From: an uncultured Prevotella sp.
GTDB lineage: Bacteria > Bacteroidota > Bacteroidia > Bacteroidales > Bacteroidaceae
Length of the DNA stretch: 64,000 nt
Assembly: GCA_945869265.1 (NCBI GenBank)
Contig: CAMBOI010000003.1
Location: 62,001 to 126,000, forward strand
Reading direction: 5' to 3'
In this document: positions 53,725 to 62,477 of the stretch, piece by piece
Layout: every line of letters begins with the position of its first letter
Position numbering within the stretch: position 1 is the stretch's first letter
Notes under the pieces: generated by a model
What the model saw: only the letters and a program-made list of their open reading frames with translations
What the model was told of the DNA's origin: nothing
The model's database searches: none
Made by a program: the position numbers and the translations under genes

Positions 53725-54122
53725 CCTTAAAGTTGTTAATAATTGTTTTTTTATACTTAACTAAGTCTGGAAATGTGTAACAGGGACAGGTATCTTAGTT
53801 CACTCTTTCGGGCCGATGAACTGAAGTGAACCTGTCCCAGTGATTCCCTTGTGATTCACTGAGAGCCTTGGCTCTTAATCTGTGCCAATCTGTGTTAATC
53901 TGTGGTCTAAAAACCTTTGCGGATGCTTCTGGGAGCGTGGGCGTCTCGCCAGCGGCAACCATGATGCTGCCGAAGAATCTTCCAAAATTCCTGAACTGAC
54001 TCCAAGAATCTTGGAGAATCCTCCTAAATTTTAATAATATCTCCTAAATTTTAAAAGTATCCTCATAATACGAGGTTTATTGATGGCTTACATTACATTA
54101 TATCAATAATCTATATGAATAA
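53725..54122. other. Non-coding boundary region with inverted and direct repeats
   Basis: No credible gene. Contains an inverted repeat GGGACAGGT (53783-53791) / ACCTGTCCC (53830-53838) whose 3' arm continues as AGTGAAC against GTTCACT (53798-53804). It also holds repeated AATCTGTG units near 53878-53905, a CTCCAAGA/TCTTGGAG palindrome near 54000-54017 and two TCTCCTAAATTTTAA-like repeats (54020-54055). Composition shifts to AT-rich just after it, so it may mark the island edge. Confidence 0.5.
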
Positions 54123-56471
54123 TTAATATTGCTTGTATTTCATAAGTTCCTTTCCTGTAGGATAAAGAGGTGCTCCCTCAACAAATGATTCTTTGTCACT
54201 AATGCGATGAAAATTAATGAGAGCGTTGATATTGAATCTTCCAATATTAACCTCTTCGTCAAATCGAAAAATAAAATAGTCACCATTAGGTCCTCCATGA
54301 TTTGTAGGATACATAGCTTGACGCATTCTTTCTTCTGACATTTCCGCAAAGTCATGAATCTTGAAAACATGATAATCCTCAGGTTTGTCTTCTTCGTAAA
54401 TGATAGCGAACAAAGGTCTCATAGCCCTAATTCTACTTTTTGTCTGTGCTCCATGTCGTTTTTTATCAAGTCGCACATTGTATATAAGCGAACCTCGGTC
54501 GTTCTTACCAGTTATCCAGTCCCAATGTTCTTTATCATGATACATTCCTACGACAAAGTACCTGTCAAGATACCTTTCGACATGATACTCTGGTAGCCAT
54601 CTTGATGGTGTTGCAATGTAAGGGTGTTGTTTCTGGTATTTATCCACTTCTTTCTCAAGTTCCTCACGTGGATTATCTCCAAGATTCACCTTGCTAATAA
54701 TAAAGTGGTTTTCAAGTAATTTATATACGTCAGATTTTGTAGAGTCTAGTCCTTCCTTTTTCTCCAAAGCCAATGCGTAAAGATTTCTGTCACTGTATGG
54801 GCGATACAGTTTGCCTTGAAGTTCTTTGAAGTGTTCTCTTATGACTTGCTCTCCTGCAAAAGGATTGCCAAAACCTTTCATTGCATAGAAATCATATTTC
54901 TCTTGAAGTACCGTTCGAATTTTATCTCTAAATAGTTCTCTTGTTTTTTGTCTCCAAAGAGCTTTCTCACCGTTTTTGTTTCTTGCGTAGAGGTAGATAA
55001 CGTAAAGAAAGTTTACGTCATAGTGAGACAGTATGAGAGTGTCACGGTCAAATAGTCGATCTTCGAATTGGTATTGAATATGCGTATTTTTGCCTTTGTG
55101 GTTAAATATGTTTTCATTAGCCACATATCTATGGTCGGGATATACAAATGCAGAAATAAAAAAATTAGGGATTACGTTATAACCTTCCGTGAGGGAATCT
55201 TTGCTATCATCACGTAGTCGAATATTCTTATATCTCATTCTATCGTCTTCCCAATCTTTCTTTTCTTCATCATTCCAATCATCTGGAGCATTATTTAAGA
55301 ATAAATTGATGTTCCATTGTATTACATTTCGGGCATATGTATATTGTTTGTATATAGACTCGTATCCCAAACGATGTCCGCTTTTATAGTATTTAGAATC
55401 ACCGATATAATATATTTCATCTCTTTGGTCGTTGCTGATGGTGAGAGCTTCGTAGGTATATAGATGGTCGATTCGTTTTCCGTCTGCCTGTTCTTTCAAC
55501 CCCTTGGGAATATCTTTATCTCCAAGCAGTTCTTCAATCATAGCTTCAAATACATGTTCAAAACTTTTTGCTAATAGATATTCCTTTTGCTCAGTATTGA
55601 TAGCCAATTTGTGCGTAGCATCAAAGAAAGCATAGCACATGTCCCACATCTGCAGTGCTTTATCGGCAAAATACTTATATTTTATTTGTCTTAGCTTGGT
55701 TTTCCCAAAACCATTGATATAGGTTTGAAATCTTTTGCCTTTAATCAATTCATATTGATAGTTGATAGGGGCTTTAAATCCATATTGCTCATTCAGGTGA
55801 TTTAGAATACTGAAGAAAATGACAAATAATTCTTCGTCAAAGTTGATGGTTCTTTTCTTGTTAATAGGATTAAGGTAAACAGCATTTCCTTCTTGGATAA
55901 CGGCGTTTGATTTTGATATGGTTTTTGTCCAATTTATCTTGTTCTGGCCGCTATGAAGATTCTTCAATGTGAACATGAAATAGTTTTGGTTCTCGTTGTT
56001 GAATCTCATCATAGATAGAATTATATCGAGATAAGTATTGGCCTGGTGTCTCTTGCCGTGTCCTTCTTGTGGTAGTTGGCGATAATAAACAGCCTTGCTC
56101 TGAGGATTCAGATTCCTGTATACGCAAAGGGCACGATAAATCCAAACAGCAAATTCGTATATGAACTTACGATACTCTGCTGATAGATATTTTTCTTGTC
56201 CTTCTGGATTAATAATATCCTCTGGCCTAATATTGTGTTCGACACCATCTTTATCTTTGTATTTTACATCAGCAACAATATCTGAGCCTTTGCAGTCGGA
56301 CAAAAGAACTTTAGGTAGAATAAAGACACAGTCCTTAACTGTAGGATTGTAGAAATAACCAACATATCCCACACTGACTTTCTTTTCTACGTCCTGCAGT
56401 TCACTCAGTCCTTTTAGGTTATCACCTATGTCAGACAAGTTATATTGATGTTCTTCAAAGATTATTCTCAT
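54123..56471 (-). CDS. LlaJI/McrC-type restriction endonuclease subunit
   Basis: A 782-residue protein. The N-terminal part (VGYFYNPTVKDCVFILPKVLL...YRKFIYEFAVWIYRAL) resembles the LlaJI-type restriction family. Near residue 357 a PD-(D/E)xK-like core is visible: RIDHLYTYEALTI ... EIYYIGDSKYYKSG, with Asp and Lys in GDSKYYK. It should be the cleaving partner of the McrB-like motor encoded just upstream (17-bp overlap). Homologues in BsuMI (YdjA) and LlaJI (R2) act with paired m5C methyltransferases. The very C-terminal 200 residues show no motif I know. AT-rich, unlike the core genes, consistent with transfer. Confidence 0.8.
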   Translation of the reverse strand: MRIIFEEHQYNLSDIGDNLKGLSELQDVEKKVSVGYVGYFYNPTVKDCVFILPKVLLSDCKGSDIVADVKYKDKDGVEHNIRPEDIINPEGQEKYLSAEYRKFIYEFAVWIYRALCVYRNLNPQSKAVYYRQLPQEGHGKRHQANTYLDIILSMMRFNNENQNYFMFTLKNLHSGQNKINWTKTISKSNAVIQEGNAVYLNPINKKRTINFDEELFVIFFSILNHLNEQYGFKAPINYQYELIKGKRFQTYINGFGKTKLRQIKYKYFADKALQMWDMCYAFFDATHKLAINTEQKEYLLAKSFEHVFEAMIEELLGDKDIPKGLKEQADGKRIDHLYTYEALTISNDQRDEIYYIGDSKYYKSGHRLGYESIYKQYTYARNVIQWNINLFLNNAPDDWNDEEKKDWEDDRMRYKNIRLRDDSKDSLTEGYNVIPNFFISAFVYPDHRYVANENIFNHKGKNTHIQYQFEDRLFDRDTLILSHYDVNFLYVIYLYARNKNGEKALWRQKTRELFRDKIRTVLQEKYDFYAMKGFGNPFAGEQVIREHFKELQGKLYRPYSDRNLYALALEKKEGLDSTKSDVYKLLENHFIISKVNLGDNPREELEKEVDKYQKQHPYIATPSRWLPEYHVERYLDRYFVVGMYHDKEHWDWITGKNDRGSLIYNVRLDKKRHGAQTKSRIRAMRPLFAIIYEEDKPEDYHVFKIHDFAEMSEERMRQAMYPTNHGGPNGDYFIFRFDEEVNIGRFNINALINFHRISDKESFVEGAPLYPTGKELMKYKQY

Positions 56472-58401
56472 TTTTCTTTGACCATTTTATGACGTTGTCG
56501 ACAAATTGTATAGTTATCTCCTCGTTGACTTTCCCGTCCTCGTCAAAGAAATCAGGATAAGTAAGATCCTTGTCTATATCTTTCCCGTCTTTGTCTTTCA
56601 CTTTGACCAAGAATAGAGACGAGTCTTCGAATCCATAGTCTTTAAATACGTCATTCCAAAGGTAGAATATCACTTTGTTTACAAACTTCTCTACAGATAT
56701 TACCTTGTTTTCATCTGCCTTGCAAAAGAAATAGCCCAACTGCTTATCGGCGGATGATGTCATATTACTGATAATGGCATTTATCTTATCCAAGAATTCC
56801 CACCAGTCTTTTTCTGTTGTTTCATTAATTTTTATCTTCCAATTGAGAGGAATCTTATTACCATGTTCATCGGTTTTATATTTTCCATTGTCATCTTTTT
56901 CATATGCATTGGTAATCTTAATATATTTCCAATCCCAGCGACGCTTAAAGGCTGAGTCAATGGGGAAGAGACTTTGGTCGGATGTGTTCATTGTTGCCCA
57001 TATATATAAGTTGGGAGGTAGAAGCAATACGCGTCCTTCTCTTACATCATATGACAAGTCAGAATTATAGTTTTTTACAGCTCCATCTATAGACAAACTA
57101 TCAATTTTGAACACATCTTCATTTTTGAATGCTTCTTTAATTGATTTGCTGATATCACTATCTGCTACGATAGGGTAGGTGGAGAAACCATTATCAGCTC
57201 TATCAAGCAATTGGAAAATGTCACCAAAAATTTGTGCACAGTTTCCTCTATTGATTTCTTCAATGACAAGGAATTGCGGCTTAACTTCCCCGTCTTTTGC
57301 ATCTGCATATTTTTTCCAAGCAGAAAGGTAAGCATTAAGGAAAGCTTGTCTAACAAATTTATATGTAATCTGCTCTTTCTTAAGACCTACATCATTAATC
57401 TTAATTGGTTGTCCCGCTTCATCGCAAATTGGCAGCATACCAACTGTAGGTTTATATGCACCTACAAAAGTAGAGTAATCACTATCAGGATGGAATGTTG
57501 TTCTAATTACATCCCAATCTTTTGTGATTTTGTTGATGGTATGAGACTTGCCGGTACCAGGGGCACCGTAGTAGATTTGTTGAAGACTATAGGTAATAGA
57601 AGTATTCATCTTTTTTTGAGAATAATTATTAAATTCTATCACGCTGTAAGGGGTGTTAATTGTATCCATATAACTTATGTATTCTTGAGTTGAAAGATTA
57701 AAATCAGAAGGATTAGAAGGATACCAAAATTTTGAATAATTCAAGATCTGGTCAATATAGTCTTTATCAATGTAAAAATCTGAATTTAAGGACAATGTAA
57801 GAATGCCTTTAGACAGTTTAAAACATTTACTTGCATACGTAAGAACTGTGAATAATTCTTTTGATTGACGTCCATGTTGATTCCATTGTAATGTCGATGC
57901 AATTTTGTCGGATAAATTCTGATTATTATTTCTGTCGGATAAAATCCTTTCCGCTACTTTCCTATAGTCTGCTTCTGGATTTTTGAAAACGTACGGATTG
58001 CAAAAAAGGTAATATAGTATTTCATCAATGCTTATTTGTGCGACTTTTTCATTGTTTAATTGAGCCATCATAACAAGTACTGATACAACACTCCTAAACG
58101 GAGCAAATAAAGTACCTTCATTTAAAGAGTCATTTAAAGATGTTGAAGTCCTAACATTAGGGAATTGAAACTTCAATACAAAGTTCCTTATAGAGAATAG
58201 AGGATCACTAACAGACTTGGTGCATGTTTCTGTACCCAAATATAGGTTATAATAGAACTTGAGAGTTGTGGCATTGTTATTGTCAGATTTGTCTGAAATT
58301 TCTGATAAGGTTTTGCCATTCTGAATAAATTCAGAAACCCATTTTATTCTATTGGGAAGATCAGATATCCTCTGATCGGATGTGAACAGATATTTAGGCA
58401 T
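56455..58401 (-). CDS. McrB-like AAA+ restriction motor
   Basis: A 648-residue protein. Residues 1-270 are an unrecognised N-terminal region, probably the DNA-target domain. The AAA+ domain has Walker A YYGAPGTGKSHTI near 280, Walker B FLVIEEINRGNCAQIFGDIFQ near 377 and sensor/arginine region WATMNTSDQSLFPIDSAFKRRW. The EINRGN and MNTSDQS...RR motifs are specific to the McrB branch, which uses GTP in the studied members. It would translocate or remodel DNA and activate the LlaJI-type nuclease. Overlaps the preceding methyltransferase stop by 8 bp. Confidence 0.9.
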   Translation of the reverse strand: MPKYLFTSDQRISDLPNRIKWVSEFIQNGKTLSEISDKSDNNNATTLKFYYNLYLGTETCTKSVSDPLFSIRNFVLKFQFPNVRTSTSLNDSLNEGTLFAPFRSVVSVLVMMAQLNNEKVAQISIDEILYYLFCNPYVFKNPEADYRKVAERILSDRNNNQNLSDKIASTLQWNQHGRQSKELFTVLTYASKCFKLSKGILTLSLNSDFYIDKDYIDQILNYSKFWYPSNPSDFNLSTQEYISYMDTINTPYSVIEFNNYSQKKMNTSITYSLQQIYYGAPGTGKSHTINKITKDWDVIRTTFHPDSDYSTFVGAYKPTVGMLPICDEAGQPIKINDVGLKKEQITYKFVRQAFLNAYLSAWKKYADAKDGEVKPQFLVIEEINRGNCAQIFGDIFQLLDRADNGFSTYPIVADSDISKSIKEAFKNEDVFKIDSLSIDGAVKNYNSDLSYDVREGRVLLLPPNLYIWATMNTSDQSLFPIDSAFKRRWDWKYIKITNAYEKDDNGKYKTDEHGNKIPLNWKIKINETTEKDWWEFLDKINAIISNMTSSADKQLGYFFCKADENKVISVEKFVNKVIFYLWNDVFKDYGFEDSSLFLVKVKDKDGKDIDKDLTYPDFFDEDGKVNEEITIQFVDNVIKWSKKNENNL

Positions 58402-59656
58402 ATTTTTCAGGTTTATATTTTTTCAACAAATCAACTATTGATAAGGCAAGTGCTTTAGCTAACTGAGGTGGAACGGCATTGCCTATCATTTCAAATACGT
58501 GACCACGAGAACCTAAAAACTCAAAGTCTTTGTCAAAACTTTGCAAAATACCAGCTTCGCGAGGAGTAATGCTCCTGGCTTGTTTAGAATCATAGTGAAT
58601 GAATCTATTACCATCTTTATGAAGATGGGCAATGATTGTTGTGCTTGGCTCGTTAGGATTTAGCACATGATATCTATGAATTGGAGATTTAGAACCAATT
58701 TTTTTCTCATATAATTCTGCGATTTTTTTACTGTCATATTCACATCTTCCACTTTCAAGATCTTCCGCAAGAATCTTGAATGTATCCATGTCTCTTTTAT
58801 TATTATATCGTGGTTGATGCCAACTTATATCTGTAACTGGAGTTGAATGAGATACTTTTTTATTATGATGCTCATCATCCCAGAAGGCTTCTAAACTTGG
58901 TAAATTACCAATAGCTTCTCTTACTGTAATTTTTCTTTTTCCTTTATGTAAAGGAAGTATGTTGAAATAGAAATCGTCGAGCATTGATTGGATGTCTACA
59001 TTTTCAAATGATTCTTTTCTTATGCCAACCAAAATGATCCTTTTGCGATTTTGAGGAACATTGTAATCTGCAGCATTAACAATTGCACTCGAAAGATTAT
59101 TGATAATCTCATAGCCTTTCTTCCCAAATTCTTTGGGTATTATTTCAGACACCTTTTTCCCATGAGGTGCAGCACTAAGAATACCTGGTACATTTTCAAA
59201 AATGAACAAGTCAGGCTGATACCTGTCTACAATAGATAGGTAGTGTTCAAATAGAAAATTACGATAATCATCCTCCATACCATGCTCATCTCTTACTCTA
59301 CCAGCAATTGAATATGCTTGACATGGAGGACCTCCAATAATTATGTCAATTCCCGATGATTCGTTTACAAAATAATCAAGTCCCTTGCTGTTACCGTATT
59401 CTTTATCGTTCTTCCAGCCAAAGAAGAGCTCTTCTTCTCGTTGGATGTCAAAAAATAATACGCTTTCATCAGCATTAGTTTTACCCCACTTATTTTTTAG
59501 CCTATTTCGTAAAGTATCAACCTGAGGTTTTTTCCATTCAACAGCTGCGACGTCATTATAGCATCCAGTTTGCATGAAACCGTCTGTTAATCCACCGCAA
59601 CCTGCGAATAGGTCGAGCATTTTAATTTTTGTATGTATTATAGCCTTACCTGTCAT
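58394..59656 (-). CDS. C5-cytosine DNA methyltransferase 1
   Basis: A 420-residue m5C methyltransferase with motif I DLFAGCGGLTDGF, catalytic motif IV GGPPCQAYSIAGR near residue 107, motif VI FENVPG, motif VIII QNRKRIILVG, and motifs IX-X ITPREAGILQSF and GNAVPPQLAKAL. It methylates the host site against the linked nuclease. ATG 59656 overlaps the upstream methyltransferase by 11 bp; Met13 (59620), directly at the DLFAG motif, is an alternative start. The target-recognition region between VIII and IX differs from that of the second methyltransferase. Confidence 0.93.
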   Translation of the reverse strand: MTGKAIIHTKIKMLDLFAGCGGLTDGFMQTGCYNDVAAVEWKKPQVDTLRNRLKNKWGKTNADESVLFFDIQREEELFFGWKNDKEYGNSKGLDYFVNESSGIDIIIGGPPCQAYSIAGRVRDEHGMEDDYRNFLFEHYLSIVDRYQPDLFIFENVPGILSAAPHGKKVSEIIPKEFGKKGYEIINNLSSAIVNAADYNVPQNRKRIILVGIRKESFENVDIQSMLDDFYFNILPLHKGKRKITVREAIGNLPSLEAFWDDEHHNKKVSHSTPVTDISWHQPRYNNKRDMDTFKILAEDLESGRCEYDSKKIAELYEKKIGSKSPIHRYHVLNPNEPSTTIIAHLHKDGNRFIHYDSKQARSITPREAGILQSFDKDFEFLGSRGHVFEMIGNAVPPQLAKALALSIVDLLKKYKPEKYA

Positions 59657-60737
59657 TTTCTTTAAGCCATTTATATATTTCTAATGCTATAGCCTTACCA
59701 AGCATTGGTGGCACAGCATTTCCTACTTGTCGATACTGTTGAGTTTTATTGCCATAGAATAAAAAATTGTCATCAAATGATTGAAGTCTTGCACTTTCTC
59801 TAACAGTAGGAATCCTATTCCATTTATAGTGGAAATGAGAGCGATGCCCTGTGTTTATAGTTGGAGAAGGTTTCTTGCTATGGTAGCGAGTTAATGCTTC
59901 GTGATATTTATATATTCCGGCATATTCAGAAGGCAAAGACTTGTAGTTTTTGCCTTCTGGTACCATCGCAATAAACTTCTTTGTTTTTGGGTCATGAATA
60001 GTCCCTTCATGATTATGAATTTTTGTAGAACCATTTCGCATAAGTTCCTGATACTTTGACAGAGGGGGACAAGGATATTCTTGAATTTTTTCACCTACGA
60101 TATCAATTAACGCTGGTAAATCTCCAATAGCTTGTTCGCATGTTACATAATTTTCAGGTTTACAAATTGGTTTAGGATAATCATATTCTGATTTAGATGC
60201 TAATAATCCTACAAAGACGACACGCTTTCTTATCTGTGGCACACCGTAATCAGGCGCAAAAAGTATCTTAGGCTCTCCCATCTTATATCCAAGCTTGGTA
60301 AAGTCTTCAATAATTTTATCCTTAACTAATCCACCATGTAGTTGAATCATACCAGGTACGTTTTCAAGAACTACAGCATTAGGACGGAGTATGCTAGCTG
60401 TCTTAACCATAGCCTGATATAGTTTGTTTCTTGAATCATCAATCTGTCTAGGACCTGCAAGGGAAAAACCTTGGCAAGGAGGTCCACCAACAAGAACGTC
60501 TAAATGCAACCCTTTTGAATCAAAATAATTCTTGATTATATTTACGTTGTCTAGATTAAATAAATCTAGTTTCATGGCCGTAGCTCCATCATGATTGGCC
60601 TCAAACGTTTTTAATGCCATATCATCAATGTCTATTCCCAATTTGACAGAGAAACCTGCATCAATGAACCCTCTAGACAATCCTCCAGCACCGCAGAAAA
60701 GATCTAGAACTGTATATTCTTTTTCTCTATTTGTCAT
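59646..60737 (-). CDS. C5-cytosine DNA methyltransferase 2
   Basis: A 363-residue m5C methyltransferase: LDLFCGAGGLSRGF, GGPPCQGFSLAGPR near residue 86, LENVPGM, PQIRKRVVFVG, SARLQSFDDNFLF and RQVGNAVPPMLGKAIA. Start 60737 (MTNREKEY) is preferred to an in-frame ATG at 60782, which lies inside the upstream gene; the chosen ATG is 2 bp after that gene's stop. Two m5C enzymes are required in BsuMI and LlaJI, for different strands or target variants; that is presumably the case here. Confidence 0.93.
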   Translation of the reverse strand: MTNREKEYTVLDLFCGAGGLSRGFIDAGFSVKLGIDIDDMALKTFEANHDGATAMKLDLFNLDNVNIIKNYFDSKGLHLDVLVGGPPCQGFSLAGPRQIDDSRNKLYQAMVKTASILRPNAVVLENVPGMIQLHGGLVKDKIIEDFTKLGYKMGEPKILFAPDYGVPQIRKRVVFVGLLASKSEYDYPKPICKPENYVTCEQAIGDLPALIDIVGEKIQEYPCPPLSKYQELMRNGSTKIHNHEGTIHDPKTKKFIAMVPEGKNYKSLPSEYAGIYKYHEALTRYHSKKPSPTINTGHRSHFHYKWNRIPTVRESARLQSFDDNFLFYGNKTQQYRQVGNAVPPMLGKAIALEIYKWLKENDR

Positions 60738-60739
60738 AA

Positions 60740-61999
60740 TTATAAATTTGGAAGTGAACAAACCTCCATTATACGTTTCCAATTGAAATTATAAGAGTTA
60801 TCCATTAAATCAAGATATTTCCACAATGTACGTTCATGATCAAGGAACGGTTTTTTATTTCCATTGTCAACTTTTCTGCCAGGATTTCGTTTAATATATC
60901 CCATTTCTTCATATTTTTTTTCCATTTCTTCAAGAAAAGTAGTTAGACCAATGTCGAATGGTCTATTTCTAAACATTTTGTCAAAATCAACAATTAAATC
61001 AAAATGGCAACCTGTAATAAGAATTTCTTTGGTAAAGTAATCCTTAAATAATTTACTTTCAGGTCCATTAGTAAGACCAATCTGATGGAGTTTTAAACCT
61101 TTGGTCGTAATGTTATCATTAGAATCTATGACATTTATTTGTTTAAAAAAAGCAAGAAGATACCGTCTCACTCTACGGTAATTATTATCCCATTTCCCAT
61201 TTGTATTATCAGGTTTAGATGTAGCAATTGCTTTCTTTATCTCTTCACGAATTATATCGTTTGACGCACCTTCCTTTTTCAATGACTCAATAATTCCTTT
61301 GTTGTAACAAATATAATCTTCTCCCATCATTGTTCTAATAGGATTGTTTTTTAAATCAATTACAGGTCTTAATTCTAAATCATCCAGTATTGAAGGAGAA
61401 ATCATATGCTTTTTCCAACATGCTTCGTATGCATCACCGTCCAACATCCCTACTTGTTTCAAATAATAAAAATGAAGTATTAGGAAGAATAACGGAAGAG
61501 GCATGTCTTGATGCTTTGCCCAATATCGATTATTCTTACTCGAATTTATGCTAATAGGATTTTTCGTACAATTAACAACGTTTACTGCTAATGTAACATT
61601 AGAGGGGTTGTTATTCGTATAGATTATTAAGCCAACAGGAAGTTTGTCCTTAATTAATTTTGTGAATATGTCTTTCATATAAGACTCCATATCAAAATCC
61701 TCAATAGTTTTCGGAACTATTAAGTATGATATAGTTGCTCTTTCCAGATAAGCTATTGCTTGTCCAAGTCCAGTCAAAATACCTCTTTTCGTTTCTGTAG
61801 GAGGTTTAAATTCAAAAGAAACGAGGATTTTATTTCCTTCATCAACAAATGTTGCATCTGGAGAAGGAAAATCCGCAAAAGTGTTGGTTCGATAAAAATT
61901 TGTCCCAACATTTTTACAGCATTTCCAGTTTCCATTTATAAATTTGGACAGAATAGCGTCTGTCGCTTCTTTTGCCATTATATGATGATTCAGTTCCAT
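60740..61999 (-). CDS. PD-(D/E)xK-type protein heading the restriction operon
   Basis: A 419-residue protein, first gene of the operon. Near residues 43-65 it shows FPSPDATFVDEGNKILVSFEFKPP, a PD-x(n)-ExK nuclease core, followed by GQAIAYLERATISYLIVP with the usual helix Q. The rest (about 160-419) is helical with KGLKLHQIG and a winged-helix-like part; no family recognised. By position it could be the counterpart of YdiR of BsuMI, but I cannot show homology. It might nick DNA, recognise the target or act as regulator. Preceded by the structured leader. Confidence 0.7.
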   Translation of the reverse strand: MELNHHIMAKEATDAILSKFINGNWKCCKNVGTNFYRTNTFADFPSPDATFVDEGNKILVSFEFKPPTETKRGILTGLGQAIAYLERATISYLIVPKTIEDFDMESYMKDIFTKLIKDKLPVGLIIYTNNNPSNVTLAVNVVNCTKNPISINSSKNNRYWAKHQDMPLPLFFLILHFYYLKQVGMLDGDAYEACWKKHMISPSILDDLELRPVIDLKNNPIRTMMGEDYICYNKGIIESLKKEGASNDIIREEIKKAIATSKPDNTNGKWDNNYRRVRRYLLAFFKQINVIDSNDNITTKGLKLHQIGLTNGPESKLFKDYFTKEILITGCHFDLIVDFDKMFRNRPFDIGLTTFLEEMEKKYEEMGYIKRNPGRKVDNGNKKPFLDHERTLWKYLDLMDNSYNFNWKRIMEVCSLPNL

Positions 62000-62064
62000 A
62001 ATATGATATGTTTAATAATCCAAAAATCGATATTAGTTTAGCGCTAATAGTACTGAGGGTAAAT

Positions 62065-62097
62065 AAAAAGCCCTCTTTCTCGTTTTGGAAAGAGGGC
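62065..62097 (-). terminator. Intrinsic terminator inside the restriction-operon leader
   Basis: On the minus strand GCCCTCTTTC (62097-62088) pairs with GAAAGAGGGC (62079-62070) and is followed by TTTTTATTT. It lies between the 62365 promoter and the first gene (start 61999). Confidence 0.8.
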
Positions 62098-62221
62098 GTG
62101 AAGCATAACAATCGTTCTTTATCAAGGCTCCGCTAAAAGCCCACGTCAGACAACAATCGTCCTGTCCACGCCCTTTAAAGGAGCGCAGACATCCGTTGCC
62201 TAAACCGATCTGACGTATATT

Positions 62222-62266
62222 TTATTTAGCGGATATTGATAATTTCAGTCGAGTCAGGGATGTCAT
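62222..62266 (-). CDS. Possible 14-residue leader peptide
   Basis: ATG at 62266 opens MTSLTRLKLSISAK; its final codons lie within the outer arm of the long hairpin, so translation would disrupt that stem. A second mini-ORF, ATG-ACA-TAA (62291-62283), follows a leader identical over 19 nt to the one before the PepSY-like gene. Too short for coding statistics. Confidence 0.3.
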   Translation of the reverse strand: MTSLTRLKLSISAK

Positions 62267-62364
62267 AAACTCATATCTTTTTTTATGTCATATTTTTCTT
62301 TGTTTAAGTTATTAAATCCATATTTACCTAATTACGTATGTATATACATACAAAAAAGGTGATG

Positions 62365-62372
62365 CAAAGATA
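62365..62372 (-). promoter_or_regulatory. -7 promoter box of the restriction-operon leader
   Basis: TATCTTTG on the minus strand. No equally good TAnnTTTG box lies between the terminator and the first gene, so the operon probably depends on read-through from here. Confidence 0.6.
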
Positions 62373-62477
62373 CGATTATTATTTTATTTCGCAAAGAATT
62401 AATAGATGAAAGTGCTTATTTATGATAAGATTTTCTTTTTTTTATACGAATTTTCAACTGTTTTGATGCAATATATG

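Larger units (their letters stand above)
62045..62357 (-). ncRNA. Candidate structured leader RNA/attenuator of the restriction operon
   Basis: About 310 nt from the promoter at 62365 to the terminator. It holds a long imperfect hairpin with nested arms TCCGCTAAA/TTTAGCGGA (62129-62137, 62225-62233) and ACGTCAGA/TCTGACGT (62143-62150, 62209-62216), and a CCTTTAAAGG tip. CACGCCCT (62167-62174) can pair with AGGGCGTG (62093-62100), which overlaps the 5' arm of the terminator, so the two structures exclude each other. I recognise no known riboswitch or RNA family. Function is inference. Confidence 0.5.

Noticed and set aside
62129..62233. Long hairpin considered as an integron attC site or retron RNA
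   Set aside because: No integron integrase or reverse transcriptase is in the window, attC core RYYYAAC/GTTRRRY sequences are not evident, and the position between promoter and terminator of the restriction operon fits a leader better.
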